Assembly: GCA_934718065.1 (NCBI GenBank)
Contig: CAKUZR010000004.1
Coordinates: 124,001-188,000 of the forward strand
Direction of reading: 5' to 3'
Origin: an uncultured Treponema sp.
Lineage (GTDB): Bacteria; Spirochaetota; Spirochaetia; Treponematales; Treponemataceae
DNA: 64,000 nt
The position numbers were made by a program, and so were the translations under genes. Shown here one piece after another: positions 16,911 to 24,119 of the stretch (its first letter is position 1; each line of letters starts with the position of its first letter). The notes beneath the pieces are model-generated. The model was not told the DNA's origin. It searched no databases and saw only the letters and a program-made list of their open reading frames with translations.

Positions 16911-17831
16911 TTAAAGTGCGCCGGTCAGCTTTGCAATCAGCGCCATTCTTGCGTACATTCCGAATTTCACCTGCTTGAAGTAAGCGGCGCGCGGGTCATC
17001 GTCTATTTCCGGGGAAATTTCGTTTACGCGCGGAAGCGGATGAAGCACAAACATTCTTTCCTTTGCAAGCTTCATTTTTTCCTTGTCCAGAATGTAGCTG
17101 TCCTTCAGGCGAAGATAGTCCTGCTCGTTGAAAAAACGCTCTTTCTGCACGCGGGTCATGTAAAGAACGTCAAGGCTGCCAATCACATCTTCAAGGCGTT
17201 CCGCAACCGTGTAAGGAATACCTTTTTCGTCAAGCTGCTCAATCATATATTCAGGAAGGCAAAGCTCCTTAGGGCTTATGAAAACGAATTTGTTTCCCTT
17301 GTACCTGCTGAGCGCCTGTGTAAGGCTGTGGACGGTTCGTCCGAATTTCAGGTCGCCGCAGAAACCGACTGTAAGGCCCTGGTAGTCGCCGAGGAGCCTC
17401 CTGATTGTCACAAGGTCGGTCAGTGTCTGCGTAGGATGGCTGTGGCCGCCGTCGCCGGCGTTTATAACTGGAACCGGCGAGTATTTGCTTGCGAGCAGAG
17501 CCGCCCCCTCTTTTGGAGTTCGCATCGCGATAACATCAACATACGAGGAAACAACGCGGATTGTGTCCGCAAGAGTTTCGCCCTTTGTGGACGATGTATA
17601 TGAAGCATCCGCAAAACCTTCAACCGTTCCGCCAAGATGAAGCATCGCCGCCTCAAAAGAAAGACGTGTTCTTGTGCTTGGCTCAAAAAAAAGTGTCGCA
17701 AGAATTTTCCCGCGACACACATCTTGAAAAGAAATAGGATCAACTGTCATCTGTTCCGCCAATGAAATAATTTCATCAATTTCAGAAACAGACAAATCAC
17801 CAGGTTCGATTAAATGACGCCCTTTTAACAT
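16911..17831 (-). CDS. pyrB: Aspartate carbamoyltransferase catalytic subunit
   Basis: A 306-residue catalytic subunit that makes carbamoyl-aspartate. The carbamoyl phosphate loop [16 protein letters not shown], the 80s-loop-like [24 protein letters not shown] and HPLPRVNEI are all present. It heads the pyrB-pyrI-pyrC operon. The leader is only about 25 nt and shows no attenuator, so control by UTP-dependent termination is not visible. GGAG lies upstream of the ATG. Confidence 0.96.
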   Translation of the reverse strand: MLKGRHLIEPGDLSVSEIDEIISLAEQMTVDPISFQDVCRGKILATLFFEPSTRTRLSFEAAMLHLGGTVEGFADASYTSSTKGETLADTIRVVSSYVDVIAMRTPKEGAALLASKYSPVPVINAGDGGHSHPTQTLTDLVTIRRLLGDYQGLTVGFCGDLKFGRTVHSLTQALSRYKGNKFVFISPKELCLPEYMIEQLDEKGIPYTVAERLEDVIGSLDVLYMTRVQKERFFNEQDYLRLKDSYILDKEKMKLAKERMFVLHPLPRVNEISPEIDDDPRAAYFKQVKFGMYARMALIAKLTGAL

Positions 17832-17859
17832 ATTAAGAACTCCGTTAAAAATTTTTTAG

Positions 17860-17888
17860 ATTATATCGCATGGCGTGCAGTTGTGCAA
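17860..17888 (-). promoter_or_regulatory. pyrB operon promoter
   Basis: Minus strand TTGCAC (17883-17888), 17-bp spacer, consensus TATAAT (17860-17865). Confidence 0.75.
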
Positions 17889-17894
17889 ATGAAA

Positions 17895-18170
17895 ATAAAA
17901 GGCGGAATTCGGGCGTTCCCGCGGAGCGGTCGCTATGTCCGCGCTTCGCCGCCGGGCGGCTCATTCCTCGCTGCGCTCGGAACTACGGCGCTACCAGCGC
18001 TAACGCGGAATATGGAAGAAATTTTTCGCGGCGCAGGGAATTCCGGTGAAAAAGGGGCTTGCGCAGGATTGCAGGGGCGCGCGGAGCGCGTTGCGGAGAG
18101 AAGCGCTGCTGAACGGAGCAATGAGCGGCCAGCGGAACCCCGGAAAGCCTGTTCCGGGATTTTTGTTTGC
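17895..18170. repeat. GC-rich repeat island between pyrB and flaB, including a variant of repeat B
   Basis: A stretch of markedly higher GC than its surroundings. The left part (17905-18010) is rich in short inverted pieces such as CGCCGCCGGGCGGC and GGCGCTACCAGCGC. The right part (18050-18170) repeats the repeat B order: GGATTG..GGG-CGCGCGGAGCGCG-TTGCGG, then GAGCAATG..GCGG, then AACCC-GGAAAGCCTG. No coding region is supported. Confidence 0.55.
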
Positions 18171-18213
18171 GCCCGGAAAAAAAGAAAAAAGCGGAAAATT
18201 TTTATTTTTTTCC

Positions 18214-18240
18214 TAAAGTCGGTTTGCCATAGTCCGATAG
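18214..18240 (+). promoter_or_regulatory. sigma-28 (FliA) flagellin promoter
   Basis: TAAAGTCG (18214-18221), 11 bp, TCCGATAG (18233-18240), close to the consensus TAAAGTTT-N11-GCCGATAA. Confidence 0.85.
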
Positions 18241-18269
18241 TAAAGTAAAGGGTGGTGAGACCCTTGCAA

Positions 18270-18294
18270 TAAGTTTTGGAAACTTACCAAGGAG
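18270..18294 (+). promoter_or_regulatory. flaB leader hairpin next to the Shine-Dalgarno site, CsrA-like
   Basis: A 7-bp stem TAAGTTT / AAACTTA with TGG in the loop, followed 4 nt later by AAGGAG. One GGA lies at the hairpin tip and a second in the Shine-Dalgarno site, the layout of CsrA control of flagellin in Bacillus. Confidence 0.5.
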
Positions 18295-18301
18295 ATAAAC
18301 T

Positions 18302-19162
18302 ATGGTTATTAATCACAATATGAGCGCAATGTTCGCTCAGAGAGCTCAGGGAATTCAGGATTTGGCTCAGCAGAAGAGCATGGAGAAGCTTTCTTCTGGC
18401 ATGAAAATTAACCGCGCCGGCGATGATGCGTCTGGACTTGCTGTTTCAGAAAAAATGCGTTCACAGATCAGAGGCTTGAAGCAGGCTTCTACAAACGCTC
18501 AGAACGGTATTTCTTTTATTCAGACTACAGAAGGTTATCTTCAGGAAACTACTGACATTGTTCAGAGAATACGCGAGCTTGCTGTTCAGTCTTCGAACGG
18601 TATTTATTCTGCTGAGGACCGAATGCAGATTCAGGTTGAGGTTTCTTCTTTGATTGCTGAAGTTGACCGCGTTGCTTCTGCTGCTCAGTTCAACGGAATG
18701 AATATGCTTACCGGCCGTTTTGCGCGCCCGACTGGCGAAAATGTTGTTACTGGCTCAATGTGGCTTCATATTGGCGCAAACATGGACCAGAGAACTCAGG
18801 TTTATATTGGAACAATGTCTTCTATGGCTCTTGGTCTTCGCAATGTTGGCGACGAGACAATTATGTCTTTGGAAACTCCGGATGAAGCTAACCGCGCGAT
18901 TGGAACTTTGGATGAAGCGTTGAAAAAGATTAACAAGCAGCGCGCTGACCTTGGCGCTTACCAGAACCGCCTTGACATGACTGTAAAAGGCTTGAACATC
19001 GGCGCAGAAAACCTTCAGGCTTCTGAGTCAAGAATCCGCGACACAGACATGGCCAACGAAATGGTTGAGTTCACAAAAGACCAGGTGCTTTCCCAGGCCG
19101 GAACTGCAATGCTCGCTCAGGCGAACCAGAGCTCACAGAATGTGCTTAGCTTGTTGAGATAG
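18302..19162 (+). CDS. flaB: Flagellar filament core flagellin FlaB
   Basis: A 286-residue spirochaetal core flagellin that builds periplasmic flagella. The N-terminal D0/D1 sequence ([36 protein letters not shown]) and the C-terminal D0 ([13 protein letters not shown]) are complete. The middle is short (about residues 135-190), as is usual for FlaB. There is no signal peptide, as expected for export by the flagellar type III system. AAGGAG precedes the ATG. Expression is likely by sigma-28 with possible CsrA control through the leader hairpin. A terminator and a pair of repeats follow, with the tail of a lost paralogue between them. Confidence 0.97.
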   Translation: MVINHNMSAMFAQRAQGIQDLAQQKSMEKLSSGMKINRAGDDASGLAVSEKMRSQIRGLKQASTNAQNGISFIQTTEGYLQETTDIVQRIRELAVQSSNGIYSAEDRMQIQVEVSSLIAEVDRVASAAQFNGMNMLTGRFARPTGENVVTGSMWLHIGANMDQRTQVYIGTMSSMALGLRNVGDETIMSLETPDEANRAIGTLDEALKKINKQRADLGAYQNRLDMTVKGLNIGAENLQASESRIRDTDMANEMVEFTKDQVLSQAGTAMLAQANQSSQNVLSLLR

Positions 19163-19184
19163 TTTTTAGTTTTGCAAAGAGATA

Positions 19185-19212
19185 AAAAGCGCCCTGCGGG
19201 GCGCTTTTTTTT
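19185..19212 (+). terminator. flaB terminator
   Basis: Stem AAAGCGCCC / GGGCGCTTT with loop tgcg and eight T. Confidence 0.9.
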
Positions 19213-19230
19213 ATGTCTGGAGGAACCTGA

Positions 19231-19334
19231 TTTGCCTGAGCCTGTGAGGAAGAAATAGAAGCGAGTTTTTGACCTGTCAAAAACTCGAAAGCGGGCTGAA
19301 GGAACTTGCGGGCGAAGAAATTTTCAGCCCGCGG
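19231..19334 (+). repeat. Repeat E, copy 1
   Basis: About 104 bp with two hairpins: GAGTTTTTGA-cctg-TCAAAAACTC and GCGGGCTG..CAGCCCGC. Copy 2 is at 19444-19548. The first stem differs between copies by a matched pair change. Confidence 0.8.
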
Positions 19335-19375
19335 CAAACCAGAGTTCGCAGAATGTTCTTTCGCTCTTGCGCTAG
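19334..19375 (+). pseudogene. 3' stub of a second flaB flagellin gene
   Basis: Fourteen codons ending in TAG encode [13 protein letters not shown], identical to the last 13 residues of the intact FlaB. However, 8 of the 13 sense codons differ at the DNA level, all of them synonymous. The stub begins directly at the end of repeat E copy 1 and is followed by its own terminator. This is what remains of a paralogue that diverged under selection before most of it was deleted. Confidence 0.8.
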
Positions 19376-19402
19376 AAATAAGGTTTCGTGAAAAGATGAA
19401 AA

Positions 19403-19432
19403 AATGCGCCCCGCGGGGTGCATTTTTTTTTT
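19403..19432 (+). terminator. Terminator of the lost flagellin paralogue
   Basis: Stem AATGCGCCCC / GGGGTGCATT (one G-U) followed by a long T run, at the same relative position as the flaB terminator. Confidence 0.8.
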
Positions 19433-19443
19433 CGAGCAAGCTG

Positions 19444-19548
19444 GTTTGTCTGAGCCTGTGAGGAAGAGATAGAAGCGAGTTTTTGGCAGGCCAAAAACTC
19501 GAAAGCGGGCTGGAGGAACTTGCGGGCGAAGAGATTTTCAGCCCGCGG
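19444..19548 (+). repeat. Repeat E, copy 2
   Basis: Nearly the same as 19231-19334. The first hairpin reads GAGTTTTTGG-cagg-CCAAAAACTC, so an A-T pair of copy 1 is replaced by a G-C pair here. Confidence 0.8.
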
Positions 19549-19572
19549 CGTGCTATATTGATTTTTATAGAT

Positions 19573-19601
19573 TTGACGAAAAAGCGTGTTGGTGCTAATA
19601 T
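19573..19601 (+). promoter_or_regulatory. Promoter of a small RNA candidate
   Basis: TTGACG (19573-19578), 17-bp spacer, TAATAT (19596-19601). There is no supported gene downstream, only a short structured transcript. Confidence 0.5.
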
Positions 19602-19607
19602 GCAAAT

Positions 19608-19695
19608 AAAGGAAATGCCCGACTTCGTCGGTCGTCTCCACATTTTAGCGATAAAGCCGTCAAGTGTAGTCAGACAGGGCGGCTTTACTTTTTAC
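19608..19695 (+). ncRNA. Candidate small RNA, about 90 nt
   Basis: Lies between the promoter at 19573 and a terminator-like stem AAAGCCG (19653-19659) / CGGCTTT (19680-19686) followed by ACTTTTT. A smaller hairpin CCGAC-ttc-GTCGG (19619-19631) is in its first half. A short reading frame from the ATG at 19615 runs to 19716, but its ribosome site would be only 2 nt away and it has no known relative that I recognise. Confidence 0.4.
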
Positions 19696-19726
19696 TCGTC
19701 TTTATCTTTTAGATAAGAGAGCGCTG

Positions 19727-20092
19727 CTATTTTTCATCAAGTTTCTTCTCGTTTTTCTCGACCGCGCGTTTCCACACAAATGTGTATTTGTTTGCCGCGC
19801 TTTCGATTTTGGTTCCGTCCACGAAATACTTTTCAAGGCTTACATAGCCTTTTTTATTCAGAAGCTTTACTGTGGATATAAAGATTTCCTCGATTGAGTC
19901 CTTTAGTTTTTCACTCCGGAATTTATTGATTGTCCTGAAGTCCGGCTTCTGGAATCCCGCAAGCCATATTGCATTTATGTTTTCGCGGCACTGTCTTGCT
20001 ATCATTCTCGATGAGTAGATTCCTGTCATATAGCAATAGATTAAAACCTTCAGCAGCATTACTGGATTGTAGCGGCTTACGCCTCTGCTCAT
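19727..20092 (-). pseudogene. IS1182/IS5-like transposase fragment
   Basis: 121 residues match the middle of a DUF772/IS1182-type transposase: SRYNPVMLLKVLIYCYMTG, IYSSRMIARQCRENI, IWLAGFQKPDFRTINKFRS and KYFVDGTKIESAANKYTFVW. The usual N-terminal segment before this is missing, and the frame stops after KNEKKLDEK, so the C-terminal DDE half is also gone. A full transposase of this family has about 450-550 residues. It is not functional. Confidence 0.85.
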
Positions 20093-20167
20093 ATTTAAAT
20101 TTTACCACAGATGCTTTTCTTTGTCTTTAAAAATAATTAGGACTGCCCGTTCTTTTTGGACAGCCCC
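19727..20167 (-). mobile_element. Remnant of an IS1182-like insertion sequence
   Basis: Contains the transposase fragment and, at its right side, an IS-end-like sequence reading GGGGCTGTCCAAAAAG on the minus strand (20152-20167). GGACTGCCC-like sequence recurs inside it. The other end cannot be recognised. Confidence 0.65.
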
Positions 20168-20189
20168 TTTTACATATCAGCAAAAGCTT

Positions 20190-20735
20190 TTAGTCTTTAT
20201 AGACATGAAATACAATTGTCATACCTTCTATAGACATAGTTATTTCATACTCAGTTTTATCTTTAATTGTTTTGATTTCAGCGTTGGATGGAATTGATGA
20301 TAATTGATAGTTCTCCTGCATTTCTGTAAGCTCTGCAGCAGAAAGAGTTGATTTTACAATCACATTATTGTCAGCAAAGGAGATTTCTGCATCATCAGGA
20401 AGATTCATTTTATCTTTAGCCTCTTTCCTTTTTTCATCTTCGCTCTTTTTATTAAAAGCTACAAGATCGTCTTTGGTCATTTTTTTTGTAAGATCAAGAG
20501 TCTTCGTTTTTGAACCAGACTTAAAAGTCCAACTTTCATTGCTTGCAGTTGCTTTGATATCATATTTTTCGACCATTTCATCAGAAGTTTGCGTTATTGC
20601 TAATGTATAGCTTCCGTCAGAAAGAGTTATTGATTGGTCGTCATCATCAGATGAATTTCCGTTTGAGCATCCAAAGAATGCACAGGCTAATACAAGTGCT
20701 GCAAGAATAGCGGCGAGTTTAGATAAGCGTTTCAT
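20190..20735 (-). CDS. Lipoprotein of unknown function
   Basis: A 181-residue protein with a lipoprotein signal (KLAAILAALVLACAFFGC, cysteine at residue 22-23) followed by an acidic Ser/Asn/Asp linker (SNGNSSDDDD). The mature part is small, charged and rich in Lys, Asp and Thr, with alternating strands. I recognise no family. AGGAGG is just upstream of the ATG. The 5' flank holds three overlapping hairpins that would lie in the leader. Confidence 0.75.
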   Translation of the reverse strand: MKRLSKLAAILAALVLACAFFGCSNGNSSDDDDQSITLSDGSYTLAITQTSDEMVEKYDIKATASNESWTFKSGSKTKTLDLTKKMTKDDLVAFNKKSEDEKRKEAKDKMNLPDDAEISFADNNVIVKSTLSAAELTEMQENYQLSSIPSNAEIKTIKDKTEYEITMSIEGMTIVFHVYKD

Positions 20736-20763
20736 AAAATCCTCCTAGATTTTATCTTTTGTT

Positions 20764-20840
20764 TTTGGGCGAAGTCGAGTGTAACAAGACTTCGCCCAAA
20801 GGGATTTTTCAATCCCTTTGGGTAGTGTACACTACCCAAA
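20764..20840 (-). repeat. Three overlapping perfect hairpins upstream of the lipoprotein gene
   Basis: Hairpin 1 is a 13-bp stem (20764-20776 with 20788-20800). Hairpin 2 is a 12-bp stem (20795-20806 with 20811-20822). Hairpin 3 is a 24-bp perfect palindrome (20817-20840). Each shares its CCCAAA or TTTGGG end with the next, so neighbours cannot be fully formed together. Confidence 0.85.
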
Positions 20841-20953
20841 TTTTTAAAGAGAAAAATGCTGGAGATTTTACTTTCACCGAAAATTTCAAGAAAACTTAAA
20901 ATTGTTAGTTTTTTATAAACAGGAATACACAATGAAAAAGTTTGTTTTTTTTG

Positions 20954-21344
20954 GGTAAGAAAACTTGCATTCGCAAGTTTCCTATATAGACACGAATAAA
21001 TTGCTGCGCACTGCTCGCAGTTTATTTTTTTTGGTAAGAAAACTTGCGTTCGCAAGTTTCCTATATAGACACGAATAAATTGCTGCGCATTGCTCGCAGT
21101 TTATTTTTTTTTGGTAAGGAAACTTGCGTTCGCAAGTTTCCTATATAGGCACGAATAAATTGCTGCGCACTGCTCGCAGTTTATTTTTTTTGGTAAGGAA
21201 ACTTGCGTTCGCAAGTTTCCTATATAGGCACGAATAAATTGCTGCGCCACTGCTCGCAGTTTATTTTTTTTTGGTAAGAAAACTTGCGTTCGCAAGTTTC
21301 CTATATAGACACGAATAAATTGCTGCGCACTGCTCGCAATTTAT
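20954..21344. repeat. Five tandem copies of an approximately 80-bp, two-hairpin unit
   Basis: Units begin at 20954, 21033, 21113, 21192 and 21273 (spacing 79-81 bp) and are nearly identical. Each has a hairpin AAACTTGC-gttc-GCAAGTTT and a second stem AATAAATTGC / GCAGTTTATT with a 12-nt loop, then a T run of varying length. The last unit touches the 3' end of the IMP-cyclohydrolase-like gene. Together with the hairpins at 20764 this fills the 605 bp between genes. Confidence 0.9.
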
Positions 21345-22057
21345 TCGTTCTTATTCAAAATTCTTGTTTCGTATTTGCCGGTTTTTATGTCGATGTGGCG
21401 GACGAAGAGGGAGACTTTGTTCTGGGGGTTCAGCCATGTCCACAGGTTGTTTGTGAATGTGTCGATGTCGCCGTCGATTTCTATTGGGGTTGGCTCGCCT
21501 TCGTAGCTTGGCAGGGGATTTCCGTCGCCCATGTATGTGTGTATGTAGTGGCCTTTTCCTGGCTGAGGATTGTCGTATGTGAATGTGAACCGCAGGCAGT
21601 TGTCCGGGTTTCCGTTGTCGCTTTTAAGGATTGAAATTGCGTAGCTGTATTTTCCGCCTTCAATGTCCAGAACGCTTGAAATTCTCGGCGTGAAATTCGG
21701 GGCGTCGTGTTCGTACTTGCGGCTTCTGAGCGATTCTTCAAATGTTTTTCCAGCTTTCAGTCCGTCGTAGATTGTGTCAGTCTGGTCGCCGTTTGTTACA
21801 ATTGTTTTTGCGCCAAGCACCCGAACGGCTCTGTAGATAATCAGGCTTGGGTCTCCGGCGATAAGTGTCGGGTCAAAAGCCTGGGTTCGGATTCCTTCTT
21901 CGTCAGTTACAAAAACTCGGTTCCGGCTGCCTGCGCTGCGTCCCATTGTCCAGTATGCGCTGACCGCTGTTTTTCCGTCTTTTGAAAGTCCGGCTATGAT
22001 TCCCCGTCCTGGATATGCGTTTTCTGTAAGTTCATGTTTTATTGATGCGGTTTTCAT
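21341..22057 (-). CDS. IMP cyclohydrolase-like protein (PurO family)
   Basis: A 238-residue protein matching the archaeal-type IMP cyclohydrolase fold: NAYPGRGIIAG, YWTMGRSAGSRNRVF, LIIYRAVRV, VTNGDQTDTI and FTPRISSVLD. PurO closes the inosine ring in the last step of purine synthesis, in place of the C-terminal activity of PurH. Bacterial members are known but little studied, so whether this is its real job is open. The start at 22057 is preferred because AAGGA lies upstream; the ATG at 22090 lacks a ribosome site. Confidence 0.75.
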   Translation of the reverse strand: MKTASIKHELTENAYPGRGIIAGLSKDGKTAVSAYWTMGRSAGSRNRVFVTDEEGIRTQAFDPTLIAGDPSLIIYRAVRVLGAKTIVTNGDQTDTIYDGLKAGKTFEESLRSRKYEHDAPNFTPRISSVLDIEGGKYSYAISILKSDNGNPDNCLRFTFTYDNPQPGKGHYIHTYMGDGNPLPSYEGEPTPIEIDGDIDTFTNNLWTWLNPQNKVSLFVRHIDIKTGKYETRILNKNE

Positions 22058-22185
22058 TTTGATTCCTTGTGCATTGGCAATTCCAAGCATGATTTTTTTT
22101 TAGTTTGAATGACGAGTTTTTGTTAATTAACCTTGATTTCGAGTTTTTTTTGCAAAAGACTCGACGTTCAGGCTGATTATTACGC

Positions 22186-22360
22186 ATTGAAAGGCTTGCG
22201 TCTCCGAATCCCGCTTGGAAGTCAAGGGTTGAACTTTTTTTTTGAAAAATCTTTCGCTCCGATTTGCTTCGCATCTCTTCGCTTTAAGATTTTTTTATGG
22301 CATGCGCCAAAAAAGTCCAAATTGAGTTCAGCGGGCCTTCTCCGCCTTCAGCCTTTCAAT
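22186..22360 (-). repeat. Nested inverted-repeat element C, copy 1
   Basis: Outer stem ATTGAAAGGCT (22186-22196) / AGCCTTTCAAT (22350-22360), a perfect 11 bp. Inner stem AAAAATCTT (22245-22253) / AAGATTTTT (22286-22294). The apex is made of GCGAAG-like triplets. It fills most of the 370 bp between genes; I see no gene there. Partial resemblance to 55516-55700. Confidence 0.65.
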
Positions 22361-22427
22361 TCTAGTGTTGTTGTCAAAACTCGAAATTCAACCTGCAAAA
22401 GATTATAATGAAAAACCGCGCCTGATT

Positions 22428-22742
22428 CTATGCGTTTTGCAAAAGTTCAAGGACTGATTCCTTTGGAATTGCGCCGGTCTGCATTGCTTTCTGCTCGCCG
22501 CCCTTGAATACAATCAGGGTTGGAATGCTCAGTATTCCGAAATTTTTTGCAAGAGATTCTTCTTCATCCACGTTTACTTTGCAGAATTTGTACTCGTTGT
22601 GCTCTTCTGACAGCTCGTCAACCAGCGGAGAAAGCATCCTGCATGGTCCGCACCATGGCGCCCAGAAATCAATAAGAACTGGTTTTTCGCTTTTCAGGAC
22701 TTCTTCGTTGAAATTTGCCTCTGTTAAAGTGGTTACGCTCAT
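22428..22742 (-). CDS. trxA: Thioredoxin
   Basis: A 104-residue thioredoxin with active site WAPWCGPCR and the cis-Pro region SIPTLIVFKGGE. It reduces disulfides in the cytosol. GAGGAA precedes the ATG. It is divergent from perR-rbr, which fits a redox and peroxide defence neighbourhood in an anaerobe. Confidence 0.97.
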   Translation of the reverse strand: MSVTTLTEANFNEEVLKSEKPVLIDFWAPWCGPCRMLSPLVDELSEEHNEYKFCKVNVDEEESLAKNFGILSIPTLIVFKGGEQKAMQTGAIPKESVLELLQNA

Positions 22743-22843
22743 AAAATTCCTCGCTTTTTTTGTTTTGGTTTTCTTCTATAAATATATTGAAAAAACTTTC
22801 AGAATCAAATAAAAAAAATATTTGCTATTAGGACTTATTACTA

Positions 22844-22871
22844 TTTACAAAAAGAAATTTTTGCTTATAAT
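22844..22871 (+). promoter_or_regulatory. perR promoter
   Basis: TTTACA (22844-22849), 16-bp spacer, consensus TATAAT (22866-22871). The sequence TTATAAT-A-TAAACT over the -10 resembles only part of a PerR box. Confidence 0.6.
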
Positions 22872-22905
22872 ATAAACTGTCAGACGTAGGAAAAAAGGAA
22901 ATTTT

Positions 22906-23304
22906 ATGCAGAGCAGAAATACAAATCAGCGCAAATTGATTCTTGAGCTTATGACAGAAAATTATTCCCATCCGACTGCTGATGAAATTTATGAGCTTGC
23001 AAGAAAGTCGGATTCCCACATAAGCCGCGGAACGGTTTATAGAAATTTGAATTTTCTTGCGGAAAACGGGAACATTCTGAAAATCAGCGTTCCAGACGGC
23101 GCGGATCATTTTGACAGCACAACAAAAGAGCATTACCATTTTCACTGCCTTGAATGCGGAAAAATGTATGATGTTCCGGACAGTGTTTCTGTTGAAATGA
23201 AAGAGGCCGCCAGGGAAATGGAGCTTGAAGGTTTTTTGGTTGAAGGGCATAACCTGATTTTTACAGGAATTTGTCCTTCGTGCAAAAATATCAAAAATAA
23301 ATAG
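22906..23304 (+). CDS. perR: Fur-family peroxide-type regulator
   Basis: A 132-residue Fur-family repressor. Winged-helix segment [23 protein letters not shown], metal-binding [14 protein letters not shown], and the structural zinc cysteines CLEC and CPSC. The symbol perR is inferred from size and from the rubrerythrin gene directly downstream (26 bp), a classic PerR target in anaerobes; Fur itself cannot be strictly excluded. Confidence 0.85.
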   Translation: MQSRNTNQRKLILELMTENYSHPTADEIYELARKSDSHISRGTVYRNLNFLAENGNILKISVPDGADHFDSTTKEHYHFHCLECGKMYDVPDSVSVEMKEAAREMELEGFLVEGHNLIFTGICPSCKNIKNK

Positions 23305-23330
23305 AAAATCTAAACGTAAGGAGAACGACG

Positions 23331-23864
23331 ATGGATTTGAAGGGAACAAAAACAGAGAAGAATTTGCAGACAGCATTTGCCGGCGAGTCACAGGCGCGCA
23401 ACAAGTATACTTATTTTGCTAGCGTTGCAAAAAAGGAAGGCTACGAGCAGATTGCCGCGATTTTTGAAGAAACTGCGAACAATGAAAAAGAACACGCGAA
23501 AATGTGGTTCAAGCTTCTGGGCGGAATCGGAAACACAGCCGCAAACCTGAAGGCTGCCGCAGACGGCGAAAACTATGAATGGACTGATATGTATGATGAA
23601 TTTGCAAAAACTGCCCGCGAGGAAGGTTTTGAGCAGATTGCAAAGATGTTTGAAGGCGTAGGCAAGATTGAAAAGCACCACGAGGAACGCTACAGAAAGC
23701 TTCTTAAAAACGTTGAGGACAAGCTTGTTTTTAGCAGCGAAGGCGATGCAATCTGGATCTGCAGAAACTGCGGCCACGTATGCGTTGGAAAAGAAGCTCC
23801 GAAAGTTTGTCCGGTTTGCGCTCATCCGCAGAGCTACTTTGAAAAGCTGAATGAAAATTTCTAG
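23331..23864 (+). CDS. rbr: Rubrerythrin
   Basis: A 177-residue rubrerythrin. The N-terminal four-helix diiron domain has the [13 protein letters not shown] motif ([12 protein letters not shown]) and [10 protein letters not shown]. The C-terminal rubredoxin domain has CRNCG and CPVC. It reduces hydrogen peroxide to water in the cytosol of anaerobes. AAGGAG is 7 nt before the ATG. It is probably in one operon with perR, giving autoregulated peroxide defence. Confidence 0.96.
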   Translation: MDLKGTKTEKNLQTAFAGESQARNKYTYFASVAKKEGYEQIAAIFEETANNEKEHAKMWFKLLGGIGNTAANLKAAADGENYEWTDMYDEFAKTAREEGFEQIAKMFEGVGKIEKHHEERYRKLLKNVEDKLVFSSEGDAIWICRNCGHVCVGKEAPKVCPVCAHPQSYFEKLNENF

Positions 23865-23870
23865 TTTCTG

Positions 23871-24011
23871 ACGTGGCAAGGATTGGAAGGGCGCGCGGAG
23901 CGCGTTGCGGAACAAAAACGAAGTTTTTGTGGAGCAATGGAGGCGGAGGCCGCAACCCTGGAAAGCCTGGTTTTGATTGGCGAGCCTGCCGAGCCAAGCA
24001 AAAGCCACCCG
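23871..24011 (+). repeat. Foldable dispersed repeat B, copy 2
   Basis: Begins 7 bp after the rubrerythrin stop with ACGTGGCAAGGATTGG and ends with AAAGCCACCC. Same stems as copy 1 on the opposite strand. Confidence 0.8.
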
Positions 24012-24106
24012 GATTATTAATTGAAATAATTTTGAAAAAGCCGTGGATTCGTTTCGTTTGGGGATGTGTCCGCGGTTTTTGTCTTTATTCAAGTTGAATA
24101 TTCTGA

Positions 24107-24119
24107 TACTATGTTTTTT
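24107..24119 (+). promoter_or_regulatory. -10 element abutting the era start
   Basis: TACTAT (24107-24112) followed by 7 nt and the ATG at 24120. No Shine-Dalgarno sequence and no good -35. Confidence 0.4.

Noticed and set aside
20954..21344. CRISPR array
   Set aside because: The units are 80 bp and nearly identical throughout, with no unique spacers between short repeats, and no cas genes are nearby.
22866..22880. PerR box at the perR promoter
   Set aside because: TTATAAT-A-TAAACT fits only the left half of the TTATAAT-N-ATTATAA consensus, and the same bases make a good -10.
23871..24011. Small protein encoded by repeat B (frames rich in Gly, Arg, Lys, Pro)
   Set aside because: The same frame appears wherever the repeat occurs because the DNA is repeated. 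It lacks a ribosome site, and the sequence is better explained by its hairpins.
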